NCBI RefSeq assembly: GCF_000526995.1
Contig: NZ_AZUI01000001.1
Coordinates: 248,001-312,000, forward strand
From: Lacrimispora indolis DSM 755
Lineage (GTDB): Bacteria; Bacillota; Clostridia; Lachnospirales; Lachnospiraceae
Reading direction: 5' to 3'
DNA: 64,000 bases
The number at the start of each line of letters is the position of its first letter. Within the stretch, counting starts at the first letter, position 1. The position numbers were made by a program, and so were the translations under genes. Below the pieces are notes generated by a model. It was not told the origin of the DNA, did not search any database, and saw nothing but the letters and a program-made list of their open reading frames with translations. Below are positions 25,906-35,379 of this stretch, piece after piece.

Positions 25906-26499
25906 TTAATATCCCAATACCTCATCCACAAAGATGACTTCACACTTCATGCCCATAGGCGCCCGGTCAATGACTGCCGTTATTCGGCAGATGCGGGCTG
26001 GGCTGCTGCAGTCATAGCACTTGTCTGCATTCCTGGCGCATGGAGTCTTTGCATTGATTCTCCGGGCATTTTGCGGAGCAGCCACATTCCTGCACCGGTA
26101 AATGGCCTTTTCTAGGTTTGGGGTGATTTTATTTTTGCCCACAACATAATAGCATGTCTGGGGACCAAAAGCGGTCATAGCGACCCGGTTTCCTGTCCCG
26201 TCAATGTTTACGATCTGCCCGCCTTCTGTTACGGCATTGGCGCTGGTTATATAGATGTTCGCACAACTGGCCATGTACCGCACATCCCTGGAAGGTACCT
26301 TGTTGTGCCATACCACGGCATTGGTTTGCTGCAGCGCTTCAAATAAGCCCATCTCCTGAAGGGTCACACTTCCTCCAAATCCAATGGTCTGATTTTTCAG
26401 GGCAGACACTAGATAATCCCGTGCTGCTTCCTTAGTGGAGAAAAGCTGGGTGGAAAACCCGTGTTTTTCAAAGTTTTGCCTGATTCCCCCATATTCCAT
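25906..26499 (-). CDS. LUD-domain (lactate-utilisation-like) protein
   Basis: The 197 residues resemble the YkgG/LutC family. Features are a helix with QNFEKHGFSTQLFSTKEAAR, GFGGSVTLQEMGLFEAL, then DVRYMASCANIYITSANAVT and EGGQIVNIDGTGNRVAMTAF. Its C-terminal part has a cluster of cysteines (TPCARNADKCYDCSSPARIC) that could bind a metal or an Fe-S cluster. LutC-type proteins assist lactate oxidation; stand-alone members like this one have no established reaction. The gene is single, 66 bases after pfkA. Confidence 0.82.
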   Translation of the reverse strand: MEYGGIRQNFEKHGFSTQLFSTKEAARDYLVSALKNQTIGFGGSVTLQEMGLFEALQQTNAVVWHNKVPSRDVRYMASCANIYITSANAVTEGGQIVNIDGTGNRVAMTAFGPQTCYYVVGKNKITPNLEKAIYRCRNVAAPQNARRINAKTPCARNADKCYDCSSPARICRITAVIDRAPMGMKCEVIFVDEVLGY

Positions 26500-26565
26500 C
26501 TCTTCCGTCCCCTTCCATATCTACAGGCCTGTATTCTTCCGGCCGTCAAACCTTCCGCTGTTTCC

Positions 26566-27540
26566 TTATCTCACAAGCATTTTGCAGATCCGGTACTGAT
26601 CCTCAGGGATGTCCTTTGTCATGCTAAGGGCTTCCTGAATATCCAGATCCACGAATTCTCCATGCTTATATCCTATTACACGGTTACTCTTTCCCTCACA
26701 GAGAAGTTCCACTGCCCTTGCGCCCATGATGGAAGCATAGACACGGTCCTTACAGGTAGGAGCGCCGCCCCTCTGCATATGACCCAGTATGGTGGCTCTG
26801 GTCTCAATGCCTGTTGCCGCCTCAATCCTCTTTGCCATGGAAGAAGAATGGCCGATCCCCTCTGCATTGATGATGATGTGGTGCTTTTTGCCCCGTTTTC
26901 TGTTCTCAATGATACGGTTGATGAGAGCCTGCTCATCCCCGTCATAGCGCTCCGGTAAAAGAATATCTTCTGCGCCGTTGGCAAAACCGCACCAAAGGGC
27001 AATATAGCCTGCATTACGTCCCATTACCTCAATGATGCTGCAGCGTTCATGGGAGGTAGATGTATCACGTACCTTATCAATGGCCTCCATAGCCGTGTTG
27101 ACAGCCGTGTCAAAGCCAATGGTATAATCGGTACAGGCAATATCCAAATCAATGGTTCCGGGAAGTCCGATGGTATTGATTCCAAGGGCAGAAAGCTTTC
27201 CTGCTCCCCTGAATGATCCGTCTCCTCCAATGACCACTATGCCGTCAATATTATGCTTTCTGCAGATCTCAGCGCCCTTTTTCTGCCCCTCGGCAGTGGT
27301 GAACTCCTGGCATCTGGCTGTATATAAAACGGTTCCGCCCCGGTGGATGATATCGGATACACTGGTGCTGGTCATATCAACGATTTCTTCCTGCAGAAGG
27401 CCTGCGTATCCCCTCATGATCCCCTTTACTTCCAATCCCTTATGGATTGCAGTCCTGACAATAGCACGGATCGCAGCATTCATACCTGGTGCATCGCCGC
27501 CGCTGGTTAATACGCCGATGGTTTTCACTTGTTTTGCCAT
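26566..27540 (-). CDS. pfkA: ATP-dependent 6-phosphofructokinase
   Basis: Phosphorylates fructose 6-phosphate in glycolysis. ATG 27540 (MAKQVKTIGVLTSGGDAPGM) after CAGGAGGAAGCTACT gives 324 residues, the bacterial standard; a 19-codon upstream extension is not needed. It has the ATP-binding GGDGSFRGA, the catalytic PGTIDLDIACTDYTIGFDTA and EVMGRNAGYIALW. It follows dnaE by about 65 bases, an order common in Clostridia and Bacilli. Confidence 0.96.
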   Translation of the reverse strand: MAKQVKTIGVLTSGGDAPGMNAAIRAIVRTAIHKGLEVKGIMRGYAGLLQEEIVDMTSTSVSDIIHRGGTVLYTARCQEFTTAEGQKKGAEICRKHNIDGIVVIGGDGSFRGAGKLSALGINTIGLPGTIDLDIACTDYTIGFDTAVNTAMEAIDKVRDTSTSHERCSIIEVMGRNAGYIALWCGFANGAEDILLPERYDGDEQALINRIIENRKRGKKHHIIINAEGIGHSSSMAKRIEAATGIETRATILGHMQRGGAPTCKDRVYASIMGARAVELLCEGKSNRVIGYKHGEFVDLDIQEALSMTKDIPEDQYRICKMLVR

Positions 27541-27605
27541 AGTAGCTTCCTCCTGATTCACGGATATCTGTTTTTGTAAGTTTCTCATTGCATACACGTT
27601 GTATT

Positions 27606-30600
27606 CTAATTCATTTTACCAATCTTTTCAAGTTTTTTTTCTACGAGCCTGACATTTTTTTCACCAAGTTTTTTTACCAGTGCATCGATGAGTCTTCCCG
27701 CCGCATTTACATTCCGGTTAGCCGGCAAGACCTTTCTGGCCCGCTCTTTTTCCAGATAAATGATGACGGAATCATCACCTTCCGATTCTTTTAAATCATC
27801 TAAAATTTCTCTTTCCACGGCCATATAGGTTTCCTTATCAGAAAATTTCAGCCACAGCTCCTTTGGCAGGGCTGAGAATGGGGTCACCCGCTCACAGATC
27901 AGCTTTCCCACCGGGTCTTCTCCTACCGATACTCTTCCCTGTATGAATACCTTGGAGTCCTCCACAAAAAGGTCTCTCTTGCTCTCATAATCCTTTGGGA
28001 ACACGATCACTTCCACTGCCCCTGCCAGGTCTTCCAAGGTGATAAATGCCATCATCTTATTATTTCTGGTAGTTTTTACAGTTTTTCCGGTAATCATGCC
28101 TCCAATGGTCACATAAGCACCGTCAGCCACACCGGCTTTTCCCGTTTCCTCATCCACAACAAAATCTATTGTGGTTGCGGTGATATTATTTCTCCAGGTG
28201 GATTCGAAGGCTTCCATGGGATGGCCGCTTAAATAGATGCCAAGGGTCTCCTTTTCAAATGCAAGAAGGTCTTCCTTTAAAAATTCCCCTACATCGGGAA
28301 AGGTCACCTGAAAATGAGTCTTTTCTTCTTCCCCTGCAATATCAAACAAGGTCATCTGGCCTTCCATGGTATTCTTCCGTTCCTTGCTTCTCTGTTCCAA
28401 AAGATCCGGCGCGGTCAGAAGTTTCTGCTTTCTTGTACCAGGAAGGGTATCCAATGCTCCTGATTTTATGAAATTTTCCAGAGTTCTTTTGTTGACCTCC
28501 TTATTGCTCATCCGGTCTATAAAATCTTCCATATCGTGATACAGACCGTTTTGCTCCCGCTCCGCCACAATAAGCTCAACCACGGATTTTCCCACGCTCT
28601 TAATGGCAGACAGACCATAGCGTATTGATCTTCCGGAAACGGAAAATCCGCTTTCTCCTTCATTGATATCCGGCGGAAGGATGGATATCCCCATCTGCCT
28701 GCAGCTTAGAATGTATTCCGATACCTTGGATACATTGTCCATAACAGAGGTGAGGAGGGCCGCCATGAATTCCTGGGGATAATAATATTTCAAAAAAGCG
28801 GTCTGATAAGACACCACCGCATAGGCTGCTGCATGGGACTTGTTAAAGGCGTATTTAGCAAAATCAATCATCTCATCATAGATGTGGTTTGCCGTTTTTT
28901 CATCGATTCCATTGGGGATGCACCCTGTCACTTCCTCCTCCGGATTTCCATAAACAAAGTTCTGCCTCTCCTTTTCCATGACAGAGGTTTTCTTTTTTGA
29001 CATGGCTCTGCGCACCAGGTCGCTGCGGCCCATGGTATATCCGGCCAGGTCCCTTACGATCTGCATTACCTGCTCCTGGTACACGATACAGCCATAGGTC
29101 GGATCCAGGATAGGTTCCAGCTGGGTGCATTCATAGGTAATGGAATTCCGGTCATTCTTCCCTTTTAAATATTTGGGGATAAAGTCCATGGGGCCTGGGC
29201 GGTAAAGGGAAATCCCGGCGATAATATCTTCCAGGCTTTCCGGCTTCAGCTCCTTCATAAAGCTCTTCATGCCGGAACTTTCCAGCTGGAACACCCCATC
29301 ATCCCTTCCGGTTCCTATGGAATTTAAAACCGCCTTATCATTATAATCGATCCGGTCTATATCCAGGATCAAGTTCCTGTTTTTCTCAATGGCTTTCACC
29401 GCATTCTGGATGACCGTCAGGGTGCGCAGTCCCAGGAAATCCATTTTTAAAAGCCCCAGTTCTTCCAGGGTCGTCATGGTAAACTGTGTGGTAATGGTTC
29501 CGTCAGCTGCTTTGGAAAGGGGAACATATTCATCTACTGAGGTCTGGCTGATAACAACTCCGGCGGCATGCATGGAGGTATGTCTCGGCAGTCCTTCCAG
29601 ACGCATGGACATATCAATGAGGTATTTGACCTCCGGATCCCCTTCGTATGCATTTCTTAAGTCAGGGCTTTGCCTTAAAGCCTTTTCAAGGGTCATGCCA
29701 AGATCTCCGGGTATCATCTTTGCTATGGCGTCGCACCGGGCATAGGGCATGTCAAGCACCCTTCCCACATCCCTGACCACACCCTTGGCGGCCAGAGTAC
29801 CAAAGGTCACGATCTGAACCACCTGGTCCTTCCCGTATTTTTCGACCACATAGTCAATGACCTCCTGCCGTCGTTCAAAGCAGAAATCCACATCAATATC
29901 AGGCATGGAAATACGTTCCGGATTTAAGAACCGCTCAAACAGCAGGTTGTAGCGGATGGGATCGATGTTGGTGATCCCCAGGCAGTAGGATACAATACTT
30001 CCTGCCGCAGAACCTCGTCCCGGCCCCACGATGATGTCCCTGGATCTGGCATAGTGGATGAAATCCCATACGATCAGGAAATAGTCCACATATCCCATGG
30101 TGTGAATGACATCCAGCTCATAGTCAAGCCTTTCTTTTAATGTGACCTCAGCCTGGGGATAATGGCGCTCAAAGCCATCCAGGCAAAGCTTATTCAAATA
30201 CGACCAGGAATCATATCCTTCCGGCACATCGTATTTGGGCAGCTTGGTCACGCCGAACTCGATTTCCACATTGCACCGCTCTGCGATCTTGTAGGTGTTG
30301 TCAATGGCTTCTCCTGCGTAGGAGAAAAGCTTCCGCATCTCCTCTTCGGATTTGCAGTAATACTGGCCGCCTTCATAGCGCATGCGGTTTTCATCAGCCA
30401 CCTTTTTTCCGGTCTGGATGCACAGCAGGATGTCGTGGGGAGTGGCATCCTCTGCATAGGTATAGTGAATATCATTGGTCGCCACCAGATCGATCCCTGT
30501 TTCATGGCTCATCCGCAGAAGGCCCTGATTCACCGTATTCTGCGCCGGTATCCCATGATCCTGAAGCTCTAAGAAGAAATTCCCCTTCCCGAATATCTCC

Positions 30601-31088
30601 TGATAGCGGAGAGCGGTTTCCACGCCCTTTTCATACTGGCCGCGGCTGACCAGCCTCTGTACCTCTCCTGCCAGACAGGCACTTAATGCAATGATCCCTT
30701 CACTGTATTCTTTTAAAACTTCATAATCAACTCTTGGTTTATAATAAAATCCATCCACAAAGCCCTTTGAGACGATCTTCATCAGGTTCTGGTATCCCTG
30801 GTTATTCTCAGCCAATAAGACCAGATGATAGTACCGGTCCTCGCCGCCCACGGTTTCCCTGTCAAACCTGGATCCGGAAGTCACATATACCTCACACCCG
30901 ATGATGGGTTTTATTCCCGCCTCTCTGGCCGCCCTGTAAAAATCAATGACGCCGTACATCACGCCATGATCCGTGATGGCCATGCTGTCCATTCCAAGCT
31001 CCTTTGCCCTGGACACAAGTTCTTTTATCTTACAGGAGCCGTCCAACAGGCTGTATTCCGTATGGACGTGTAAATGTGTAAATGCCAT
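27606..31088 (-). CDS. dnaE: DNA polymerase III alpha subunit, DnaE type
   Basis: A replicative polymerase of 1160 residues. The PHP domain at the N-terminus (FTHLHVHTEYSLLDGSCKI; MAITDHGVMYG) keeps its metal ligands. The polymerase core has PGRGSAAGSIVSYCLGITNI and PDIDVDF with the catalytic aspartates near residue 400. Next comes SGMKSFMKELKPES and the YQEQVM palm/fingers region. HhH and OB-fold parts follow to the C-terminus. Clostridia usually also carry PolC, so this is the second, primer-extending enzyme. The start is ATG 31088 with a weak ribosome binding site (AGGGAAAATCAA). Confidence 0.96.
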   Translation of the reverse strand: MAFTHLHVHTEYSLLDGSCKIKELVSRAKELGMDSMAITDHGVMYGVIDFYRAAREAGIKPIIGCEVYVTSGSRFDRETVGGEDRYYHLVLLAENNQGYQNLMKIVSKGFVDGFYYKPRVDYEVLKEYSEGIIALSACLAGEVQRLVSRGQYEKGVETALRYQEIFGKGNFFLELQDHGIPAQNTVNQGLLRMSHETGIDLVATNDIHYTYAEDATPHDILLCIQTGKKVADENRMRYEGGQYYCKSEEEMRKLFSYAGEAIDNTYKIAERCNVEIEFGVTKLPKYDVPEGYDSWSYLNKLCLDGFERHYPQAEVTLKERLDYELDVIHTMGYVDYFLIVWDFIHYARSRDIIVGPGRGSAAGSIVSYCLGITNIDPIRYNLLFERFLNPERISMPDIDVDFCFERRQEVIDYVVEKYGKDQVVQIVTFGTLAAKGVVRDVGRVLDMPYARCDAIAKMIPGDLGMTLEKALRQSPDLRNAYEGDPEVKYLIDMSMRLEGLPRHTSMHAAGVVISQTSVDEYVPLSKAADGTITTQFTMTTLEELGLLKMDFLGLRTLTVIQNAVKAIEKNRNLILDIDRIDYNDKAVLNSIGTGRDDGVFQLESSGMKSFMKELKPESLEDIIAGISLYRPGPMDFIPKYLKGKNDRNSITYECTQLEPILDPTYGCIVYQEQVMQIVRDLAGYTMGRSDLVRRAMSKKKTSVMEKERQNFVYGNPEEEVTGCIPNGIDEKTANHIYDEMIDFAKYAFNKSHAAAYAVVSYQTAFLKYYYPQEFMAALLTSVMDNVSKVSEYILSCRQMGISILPPDINEGESGFSVSGRSIRYGLSAIKSVGKSVVELIVAEREQNGLYHDMEDFIDRMSNKEVNKRTLENFIKSGALDTLPGTRKQKLLTAPDLLEQRSKERKNTMEGQMTLFDIAGEEEKTHFQVTFPDVGEFLKEDLLAFEKETLGIYLSGHPMEAFESTWRNNITATTIDFVVDEETGKAGVADGAYVTIGGMITGKTVKTTRNNKMMAFITLEDLAGAVEVIVFPKDYESKRDLFVEDSKVFIQGRVSVGEDPVGKLICERVTPFSALPKELWLKFSDKETYMAVEREILDDLKESEGDDSVIIYLEKERARKVLPANRNVNAAGRLIDALVKKLGEKNVRLVEKKLEKIGKMN

Positions 31089-31192
31089 TTGATTTTCCCT
31101 TCTTTTTTACCTGTGTGTACCTTAGTCCGCAGTATATAGTATATCATAAAGGAACATGCTGGAAAACCTTTTGTCCCAAATTTCTTTGTCTC

Positions 31193-31282
31193 GTACGTTA
31201 TGGTATTGTTCCTGCATGGCAGAACCGTAACCCACGTACAAGAGGCGGAGCCTCCATTGTCGCCAATGGTAGTCTCCGCCTC
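31193..31282. repeat. two consecutive strong hairpins between dnaE and the HPr-like gene
   Basis: GTACGT (31193-31198) pairs with ACGTAC (31234-31239), with GGT/ACC near the loop. Directly after it GAGGCGGAG (31242-31250) pairs with CTCCGCCTC (31274-31282), with CCATTG/CAATGG inside. The second is the probable terminator of the HPr-like gene on the minus strand, although the T tract is poor. Confidence 0.5.
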
Positions 31283-31304
31283 GAAAACACAGTATTTTCA
31301 CATA

Positions 31305-31562
31305 TCATTCATGATTGCTTAAGTATTTTTCGATCTCGGCAATCGCCTGCTCTTCATCCGTACCATCCGCAGTGATCGTAATCTGCTCTCCCGCTGCAAG
31401 TCCCAGAGTCATCATACCCATGATACTCTTGGCATTTACTCTCTTGGATTCGATCTCAACATAAATGTTGCTTTCATACTGGCTGGCAACCTGAACCAGC
31501 ATAGCAACTGGTCTTGCCTCTAAACCTGATGCAAGTTCAACGGTGACTGTTTTTCTTACCAT
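31305..31562 (-). CDS. crh: HPr-like regulatory protein without active-site His (Crh-like)
   Basis: The 85 residues have the HPr fold. At position 15, where HPr has the PTS-phosphorylated His, this protein has Glu (SGLEARPVAML). Ser46 in NAKSIMGMM, the HPr kinase target, is kept. So it cannot carry phosphate in sugar transport but can be phosphorylated by HprK and serve as a CcpA co-regulator, like Bacillus Crh, which has Gln15. The location near whiA, rapZ and hprK matches the Bacillus crh neighbourhood. ATG at 31562 follows GAGGAGGATAATT. The symbol is by analogy. Confidence 0.82.
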   Translation of the reverse strand: MVRKTVTVELASGLEARPVAMLVQVASQYESNIYVEIESKRVNAKSIMGMMTLGLAAGEQITITADGTDEEQAIAEIEKYLSNHE

Positions 31563-31591
31563 AATTATCCTCCTCATTCCTATGAACAGAT

Positions 31592-32560
31592 CTATTCCAT
31601 TCCGCTGCTCACGCCTGTCCCGCGCAGTCGCCCTGCCAGGTCGCAAAGCTTTCTAAGTCGGTGGTTCACTCCTGATTTGCCTACAGGAGGGTCCAGAGCT
31701 TCTCCAAGCTCTTTTAATGTTGCTTCCGGCCTTTCCAATCGTTCCCTGGCAATTTCACTTAGATTGTCCGGAAGATTATCAAGTCCGATTGTATCTCTGA
31801 TATATTTTATATCTTCTATCTGCTTTACCGCAGCTGATACCGTTTTATTAATATTGGCAGTTTCACAGTTGACCTGCCGGTTCACACTGTTTCGCATATC
31901 CTTTAAAATCCTGATGTTTTCAAGCTCCATCAAAGACACGGGCGCCTCCATCACATTCAGGATATCCACAATCTGGCTTCCTTCTTTTATATAAACCACA
32001 AAATAGCGCTTCCTCTTCACAATTTTTGCTTCAAGGTCAAAGGTCCCGATAATAGATTTTAGCTGCTCTGCCTTTTCTTCTGTGGCACATACGATTTCAA
32101 AATGGTAAAATTTTTCAGGGTCGCTTAAGGACCCGGAAGAGAGAAACGCGCCGCGGATGAACGCTCTCCTGCAGCAGGACTGCTGGATGACCACATTCCT
32201 TACAGGATTTAAGTTTTCCCCAATTTCTCCGTTTTCATCAAGAAGCTTTGTGGCGTGCAAAACCCGGATGGCCTCCTCATGCTCCCTGATGGTCACCGTG
32301 TAAGTACGGTTTTTATTTAAATAGGCATTTCTTCTAATGGACACATCAGTACTTATATTAAATGTTTTTTTCAATAATGTAAAGTACTTTCTTGCAACTG
32401 CCACATTTTCCGTATTTATTTTAATTGTATAACAGTCGTCTTCGGATATGATTATTTTTCCGCAAAGACTGATGATCGCAGCCATCTCCGCGATCTGGCA
32501 ATGCCTTGCCGGACTGATTTGTCTGGAAAGCTCTTCTTTTAATTTGGAAGAAAATGACAT
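31592..32560 (-). CDS. whiA: WhiA, sporulation/division DNA-binding protein
   Basis: The 322 residues combine a degenerate LAGLIDADG homing-endonuclease-like N-terminal part (CCRRAFIRGAFLSSGSLSDP) with a C-terminal helix-turn-helix (TLKELGEALDPPVGKSGVNH). In Firmicutes WhiA affects cell division and chromosome segregation. ATG at 32560 lies three bases after the rapZ stop, with AAGGATGGTCTAGAT as ribosome binding site, so translation is coupled. Confidence 0.95.
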   Translation of the reverse strand: MSFSSKLKEELSRQISPARHCQIAEMAAIISLCGKIIISEDDCYTIKINTENVAVARKYFTLLKKTFNISTDVSIRRNAYLNKNRTYTVTIREHEEAIRVLHATKLLDENGEIGENLNPVRNVVIQQSCCRRAFIRGAFLSSGSLSDPEKFYHFEIVCATEEKAEQLKSIIGTFDLEAKIVKRKRYFVVYIKEGSQIVDILNVMEAPVSLMELENIRILKDMRNSVNRQVNCETANINKTVSAAVKQIEDIKYIRDTIGLDNLPDNLSEIARERLERPEATLKELGEALDPPVGKSGVNHRLRKLCDLAGRLRGTGVSSGME

Positions 32561-32562
32561 AT

Positions 32563-33444
32563 CTAGACCATCCTTTTCCGTGTATTGTCCTTGTCGATGT
32601 CCCGGTGTTCCATCTTTATCCCAAATGCTTCTCTGGACTTAAACCGGTCATAAACCGACCTGGCAATGGTAACTGACCGGTGCTTGCCTCCTGTACAGCC
32701 GATGGCAACCACCAGCTGGTTTTTTCCCTCCAGCACATAGTTGGGAATTAAAAATTCCAGCATATCATAAAGCTTGTCTAAAAACAGGGCAGCGGTCCCA
32801 TGCTGCATCACATAGTCCCGCACTTCTTTTTCTTCTCCGGTTTTAGGCCGCAGTTCCTCTGAATAGTAGGGATTTGGGAGAAACCTTACATCAAATACCA
32901 GATCCGCATCCGACGGAATTCCATATTTGAATCCAAACGAAAGGATGGTGATGTACAGGTTCCGGTAGGATTCCCGGTTTACAAATATTTTTTCCAGTTC
33001 CTGCCTCAGCTCCTTTGTAAGAAGACGGCTGGTATCTATGATATAATCCGCTTCTTCCTTTAAAAACGCCAGTTTTACCCGTTCCTTTTCGATCCCGCTG
33101 TCGATCCTGCCTCCTGCCGCCAGGGGATGGGCCCTCCTGGTTTCCTTATAGCGTTTGATCAGCGTCTCATCCCCTGCGTCAAGGAATAGGATTTCAAAAT
33201 GCATTCGTTTTCTTGACCATTCATCAAAAATCCTGTTTAAAACCGACAAATCCTCCCCACTGCGGATATCAATCCCTAAAGCCGCGTTCCTGATCCCTGC
33301 ATGATTGCTCAGGGTCAGCTCCGCAAATGTTTCAATCAGGGGAATGGGAAGATTATCCACACAGTAAAACCCCATGTCCTCCAGCATTTTAAGCGCCTGG
33401 GTCTTTCCCGCGCCTGACATGCCTGTTACAATGACTAGCCTCAC
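32563..33444 (-). CDS. rapZ: RNase adapter / nucleotide-binding protein RapZ (YvcJ)
   Basis: The 293 residues start with a Walker A, VIVTGMSGAGKTQALKMLED. A Walker B-like region and the C-terminal sugar-sensing domain (VVAIGCTGGKHRSVTIARSV) follow. In Bacillus the homologue YvcJ hydrolyses GTP and affects competence; in enteric bacteria RapZ tunes glmS. The start is GTG 33444 after AAAGGAGAACAAT. It lies between murB and whiA. The yvcK gene usually found next to it is absent from this spot. Confidence 0.94.
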   Translation of the reverse strand: MRLVIVTGMSGAGKTQALKMLEDMGFYCVDNLPIPLIETFAELTLSNHAGIRNAALGIDIRSGEDLSVLNRIFDEWSRKRMHFEILFLDAGDETLIKRYKETRRAHPLAAGGRIDSGIEKERVKLAFLKEEADYIIDTSRLLTKELRQELEKIFVNRESYRNLYITILSFGFKYGIPSDADLVFDVRFLPNPYYSEELRPKTGEEKEVRDYVMQHGTAALFLDKLYDMLEFLIPNYVLEGKNQLVVAIGCTGGKHRSVTIARSVYDRFKSREAFGIKMEHRDIDKDNTRKRMV

Positions 33445-33463
33445 ATTGTTCTCCTTTGCACCG

Positions 33464-34375
33464 TTAAAACTTCCCCAGTGTCTTTACCTCCATCTCAAGG
33501 GCCACGCCGGAATTCTTAAGCACCCTTTTTTTCACTTCTTCACACAGGTTCCTGATGTCAGCCGCAGTAGCGTTTTCCTTGTTAATGACAAATCCGCAGT
33601 GCTTCTCCGAAATCTGGGCTCCGCCCAGAGAAAACCCTCTTAATCCGGCCTCCTCTATAAGCTTGCCGGCAAAATGCCCTTCCGGCCTCTTAAAGGTGCT
33701 TCCAGCGCTTGGATATTCCAAAGGCTGTTTTTCTTTTCTTCTCCGCGCCAGCTCATCCATCCGGTTCTTAATGGAAATCTCATCTCCATCTCTTAAGCGG
33801 ATCTTAGCCTCCAGCACAATATACTGCTTTGGTATAATACAACTGGTCCGGTACCCCAGAGAAAGCTCAGAAACAGGCAGTTCCCGTACTTCTCCCCTGG
33901 TTGTCAAAACTTTGACAGACTTTAAAACCTCCTTCATCTCCGAACCATAGGCTCCGGCATTCATCACCACAGCTCCCCCAAGGGTGCCGGGTATCCCGGC
34001 TGCAAATTCAAAGCCGGTCAATGAAGCCTTATATGCTTCCAGCGCAATCCGTTTTAAGGATGCTCCGGCTCCTGCCTTCACGATCCCTGTCTCCTTATCC
34101 ACCTGACACCCGGAAAAGCTATCCATGGAAATGACCACGCCTTCAAAGCCTTCATCCCCAACTAAAAGATTGCTTCCATTGCCAAGTATGAAAAAAGGCA
34201 CCTCTTCCCTTCGGCAGAGAACAATAACAGCAGCAAGCTCATTCTCATCCGCCGGAGTTACAAAGCAGGCGGCAGGGCCGCCCACCCGGAACGAGGTATG
34301 CTTTCGCATCTCTTCCCCAACTTTTATATGGTCCTTATCGGCTGCACCAAGAAGTTTTTCATAAAATCCAGTCAT
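33464..34375 (-). CDS. murB: UDP-N-acetylenolpyruvoylglucosamine reductase
   Basis: A FAD enzyme that makes UDP-MurNAc for peptidoglycan. ATG 34375 (MTGFYEKLLGAADKDHIKVG) after TTGAGGTGTCTG gives 303 residues. Signatures are FILGNGSNLLVGDEGFEGVV, GFEFAAGIPGTLGGAVVMNA and GYRTSCI. Also present are AGSTFKRPEGHFAGKLIEEA with the catalytic Ser, and the Glu-containing C-terminus. It is of the type without the extra loop, as in Bacillus. It is directly downstream of hprK. Confidence 0.95.
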   Translation of the reverse strand: MTGFYEKLLGAADKDHIKVGEEMRKHTSFRVGGPAACFVTPADENELAAVIVLCRREEVPFFILGNGSNLLVGDEGFEGVVISMDSFSGCQVDKETGIVKAGAGASLKRIALEAYKASLTGFEFAAGIPGTLGGAVVMNAGAYGSEMKEVLKSVKVLTTRGEVRELPVSELSLGYRTSCIIPKQYIVLEAKIRLRDGDEISIKNRMDELARRRKEKQPLEYPSAGSTFKRPEGHFAGKLIEEAGLRGFSLGGAQISEKHCGFVINKENATAADIRNLCEEVKKRVLKNSGVALEMEVKTLGKF

Positions 34376-34383
34376 CAGACACC

Positions 34384-35316
34384 TCAATCATCCTGTTTTC
34401 TTGAAAGGTTTGCCTGGACGCGGTTGTATAATTCCTGAGCCGCGTTGTACCCCATCTTCTTTTGTCTGTAATTGACTGCAGCAGATTCAACAATAATGGC
34501 CAGATTACGTCCCGGCCGTACCGGAATGGAATGACATACCACCCGGTTCCCCAGGAATTCCGTATACTGGTCCTCGATTCCCATCCTGTCATATTCCTTA
34601 TCTCTATCCCAGTCTTCCAGCTTGATCACCATATCAATGGCCTGAGTATCCTTTACGCTCTCCACACCGAACAGAGTTTTGACATCAATGATGCCGATGC
34701 CTCTTAATTCAATAAAATGCCTGGTAATTTCCGGAGCGCTTCCAATGAGCGTCTCATCACTTACCTTGCGGATTTCCACTACATCATCGGTCACAAGACG
34801 GTGACCTCTTTTAATAAGCTCCAGAGCCGCCTCGCTTTTTCCGATGCCGCTCTCTCCCATGATCAGCACGCCTTCACCGAATACGTCGACCAAAACCCCG
34901 TGAATGCTGATACAGGGCGCCAGCTTCACCTTAAGCCAGCGGATGATCTCCGCCATAAGATCAGAAGTGGTCTTATCAGACACAAGACACGGCACGCCGT
35001 AATGGTTGCAGAATGCCAGTATATCCTCATCAGGAGCCTGGCTGCGGCTGTATACCAGACATGGGATCTGGCTGGACAAAAGCCTGTCGTACATCTCAAG
35101 CTTTCTGTCATGATTCATCTGATTGATATATTCCTGTTCCACATAACCGATGACCTGCACCCGTTCGTTGTCAAAATGATCATAAAAGCCGGCCAGCTGC
35201 AAAGCCGGACGGTTTACATCCGGATGGCTGAGCACAATTTTTTCCGCATCAATCTCCGGAGTCATATTCCGGAAATTCATCTTCTTAATCAAATCTGTTA
35301 TGGCTACTCCATGCAT
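34384..35316 (-). CDS. hprK: HPr kinase/phosphorylase
   Basis: The 310-residue enzyme phosphorylates and dephosphorylates Ser46 of HPr and Crh according to ATP, fructose bisphosphate and phosphate levels. It has the Walker A GVLIMGESGIGKSEAALELI, then RGHRLVTDDVVEIRKVS. The family signature LRGIGIIDVKTLFGVESV follows. Its N-terminal domain (residues 1-130) is the usual one. ATG at 35316 follows AAAAAGGAGCGTACGCC. The Crh-like target is encoded 3.7 kb downstream in the same direction, and LacI/CcpA-type sites occur in this window, so carbon catabolite control is well represented. Confidence 0.95.
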   Translation of the reverse strand: MHGVAITDLIKKMNFRNMTPEIDAEKIVLSHPDVNRPALQLAGFYDHFDNERVQVIGYVEQEYINQMNHDRKLEMYDRLLSSQIPCLVYSRSQAPDEDILAFCNHYGVPCLVSDKTTSDLMAEIIRWLKVKLAPCISIHGVLVDVFGEGVLIMGESGIGKSEAALELIKRGHRLVTDDVVEIRKVSDETLIGSAPEITRHFIELRGIGIIDVKTLFGVESVKDTQAIDMVIKLEDWDRDKEYDRMGIEDQYTEFLGNRVVCHSIPVRPGRNLAIIVESAAVNYRQKKMGYNAAQELYNRVQANLSRKQDD

Positions 35317-35379
35317 GGCGTACGCTCCTTTTTTCCATCTGTTTTTTTCATACTAACACAGATTTCGTATTTTGAAAAG

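Noticed and set aside
25680..25943. 87-codon minus-strand frame between the LUD and GH105 genes
   Set aside because: It spans the LUD terminator and overlaps both neighbours; composition is not protein-like.
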